DNA from: Luteolibacter algae
GTDB lineage: Bacteria; Verrucomicrobiota; Verrucomicrobiia; Verrucomicrobiales; Akkermansiaceae
DNA length: 64,000 nucleotides
Reading direction: 5' to 3'
Assembly: GCF_042683045.1 (NCBI RefSeq)
Contig: NZ_JBHUIT010000027.1
Coordinates: 42,710 to 106,709, forward strand
Part shown: positions 63,254 through 64,000 of the stretch, piece by piece
Layout: each line of letters begins with the position of its first letter
How positions within the stretch are numbered: the first letter of the stretch is position 1
Translations under genes and position numbers: made by a program
The notes under the pieces: model-generated
Told to the model about the DNA's origin: nothing
Databases searched by the model: none
Seen by the model: the letters and a program-made list of their open reading frames with translations, nothing else

Positions 63254-63497
63254 CTTTTTCCCTTGTTTGATAAGGGTTCGCAGATGGAAGCGATTTGACA
63301 GTGGATTGTGGCAGTGCATTGATACTTAGGCTCCTGGAAGCGTCAGGTGATGGTCTTACAATCCCGGCCGCTTCGCTCCTGGAGTCCAGATCAGATTTCG
63401 TTTTGAAACATTATACCACTGTTCGGCGTCCCCGATTTGGGAAGACTCCAATGCATCGTCACGGGATGCGTCGGAGATGGTCTCGAAACTTGGTTCT
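63254..63497. other. Gene-poor spacer next to tRNA-Phe
   Basis: About 240 bases with no convincing gene. A plus-strand frame at 63295-63609 of 104 codons mostly overlaps the remnant on the other strand and has no recognisable motif. The direct neighbourhood of tRNA-Phe and a recombinase-like remnant suggests old integrated DNA, but no repeat of the tRNA 3' end was found in the visible part. Confidence 0.4.
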
Positions 63498-63860
63498 TCA
63501 TTCTGCAATGGCAGCACTTTTAGACATCCTTGCGATTTCCACGGTCAGTTTGGCAAGTTCGTTGCCCCAGTCGGTCACTTTCTGCTGGACTCCGCGGATC
63601 GATCGATAGCTTGGGAAAGGCGGACAGCCATCACCGTCTGATACGGAACATAGGATAGCACTCCCGGTGTGTGAGTTAATTTCCTTAAATAACCTTCAAG
63701 AAGTCCGTATTTGTTCAAGTCTGTTGGCCGTTTGCGCAGCGCCACGCCCCATCGCTCCAAGTGACTTATATTAGTAAGGTCTGGATTTTTCGGGAATCCG
63801 TCTACGCTTCATAAGCTCAAGAAACCGACGGGAAAAGTCTTCCTTTTTATGACTTGTCAT
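63498..63860 (-). pseudogene. Frameshifted gene remnant, possibly a tyrosine recombinase N-terminus
   Basis: An ATG at 63860 opens MTSHKKEDFSRRFLELM, and RRRIPEKSRPY runs into TAA. Skipping one A in TACTAATAT restores YYISHLERWGVALRKRP, then YGLLEGYLRKL and VPYQTVMAVRL, until TGA at about 63572. A further single-base change near 63575 restores KVTDWGNELAKLTVEIARM, ending in TGA at 63498. The joined reading resembles the SAM-like core-binding domain of integron-type tyrosine recombinases; no catalytic domain follows. Two shifts make it a non-functional relic. The recombinase identity is my inference from pattern only. It points toward tRNA-Phe, as integrase genes near attachment sites often do. 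Confidence 0.5.
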
Positions 63861-63926
63861 CTTGTTAGAACGATATATTTATCATTGAACCACAATCGAA
63901 AAATCCCTGTTTATTGGACAATATCG

Positions 63927-64000
63927 TGGCCTGACCCCATTTTCTGGACAGTTCTAAACTAGAGCTAACGTGGCTGGTGTTTGTCTAAGGAGAGGGGCGG
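63927..64000 (+). mobile_element. Left end of a probable IS3-family insertion sequence (truncated by window)
   Basis: TGGCCTGACCCCATTTTCTG followed by GACAGT (63927-63952) has the TG-start and GACCCC-TTTT-TGGACA layout common to IS3-family terminal repeats. About 35 bases on, AAGGAG (63987-63992) stands 8 bases before the window edge, where orfA would be expected to begin. The transposase genes and the other end are outside the window, so the family is inferred. Confidence 0.5.

Noticed and set aside
63295..63609. A 104-codon plus-strand gene next to tRNA-Phe
   Set aside because: Most of it is antisense to the better-supported remnant at 63498-63860; no motif or ribosome-binding site.

Overview
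The window reads as chromosomal DNA of a Verrucomicrobiota bacterium, probably of the order Verrucomicrobiales. This rests on gene families typical of that phylum and of Planctomycetes: a Minf_1886-type protein, an ECF sigma factor of the Rhodopirellula/Verrucomicrobium kind followed by a FecR/LamG protein, a cytochrome-like DUF1549/DUF1553 protein and a DUF1501 protein, a Thr-type sulfatase-fold enzyme, and double-VWA membrane proteins. Start codons are often GTG or TTG and Shine-Dalgarno sequences are weak, so several 5' ends were chosen from signal peptides and family starts. No CRISPR array, rRNA or intact prophage was seen.

Layout. 1-7.2 kb (minus strand): an efflux operon. In transcription order it has a DoxX membrane protein, an OmpR-type regulator, a sensor kinase broken by one in-frame TAG, an RND adaptor, an RND pump and the start of an exported lipoprotein that runs off the window. 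7.2-9.1 kb: a divergent porin with a palindromic operator candidate upstream, its terminator, tRNA-Gln(UUG) and a doubtful small ORF. 9.1-14.6 kb: dgt, a TPR protein, a Minf_1886 protein, an orphan ABC-2 permease, a GNAT acetyltransferase, transaldolase and a VanZ-like protein. 14.6-22.3 kb: a BrnT/BrnA-like toxin-antitoxin pair sits downstream of a five-gene cluster of PAS histidine kinase, sigma-54 activator, GT39-like membrane glycosyltransferase, xseB and dxs.

22.3-35.4 kb: thiG, a HAD phosphatase and an MGDG-synthase-like glycosyltransferase; a membrane phospho-transferase of the sulfatase fold next to a double-VWA protein; a Cys-rich duplicated zinc-ribbon protein divergent from a fused MBL exonuclease-ATP-dependent DNA ligase; a second HAD phosphatase, a lipoprotein and pdxH. 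35.5-49.5 kb: a large exported protein, trmO, purH, rodA, a zinc-ribbon membrane protein, a dynamin-like GTPase overlapping a NodB deacetylase, nth, a papain-like protein convergent with a DUF2459 lipoprotein, ppnP, rhodanese and FKBP lipoproteins, and scpA. 49.5-63.2 kb: an AsmA-like protein, an SH3-like secreted protein, recF with a small partner, an SGNH hydrolase, the sigma/FecR/PSD1/DUF1501 operon, a GH67-like protein with the second copy of the palindrome upstream, and tRNA-Phe.

63.25-64 kb is accessory DNA. Next to tRNA-Phe lies a gene remnant with two frameshifts that resembles a recombinase N-terminus, followed by what looks like the left end of an IS3-type insertion sequence running off the window. 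The most unusual items are the single-base interruption of the sensor kinase, the exonuclease-ligase fusion with its zinc-ribbon neighbour, the repeated ATGTGAC-N6-GTCACAT palindrome, and the decayed integrase at tRNA-Phe.
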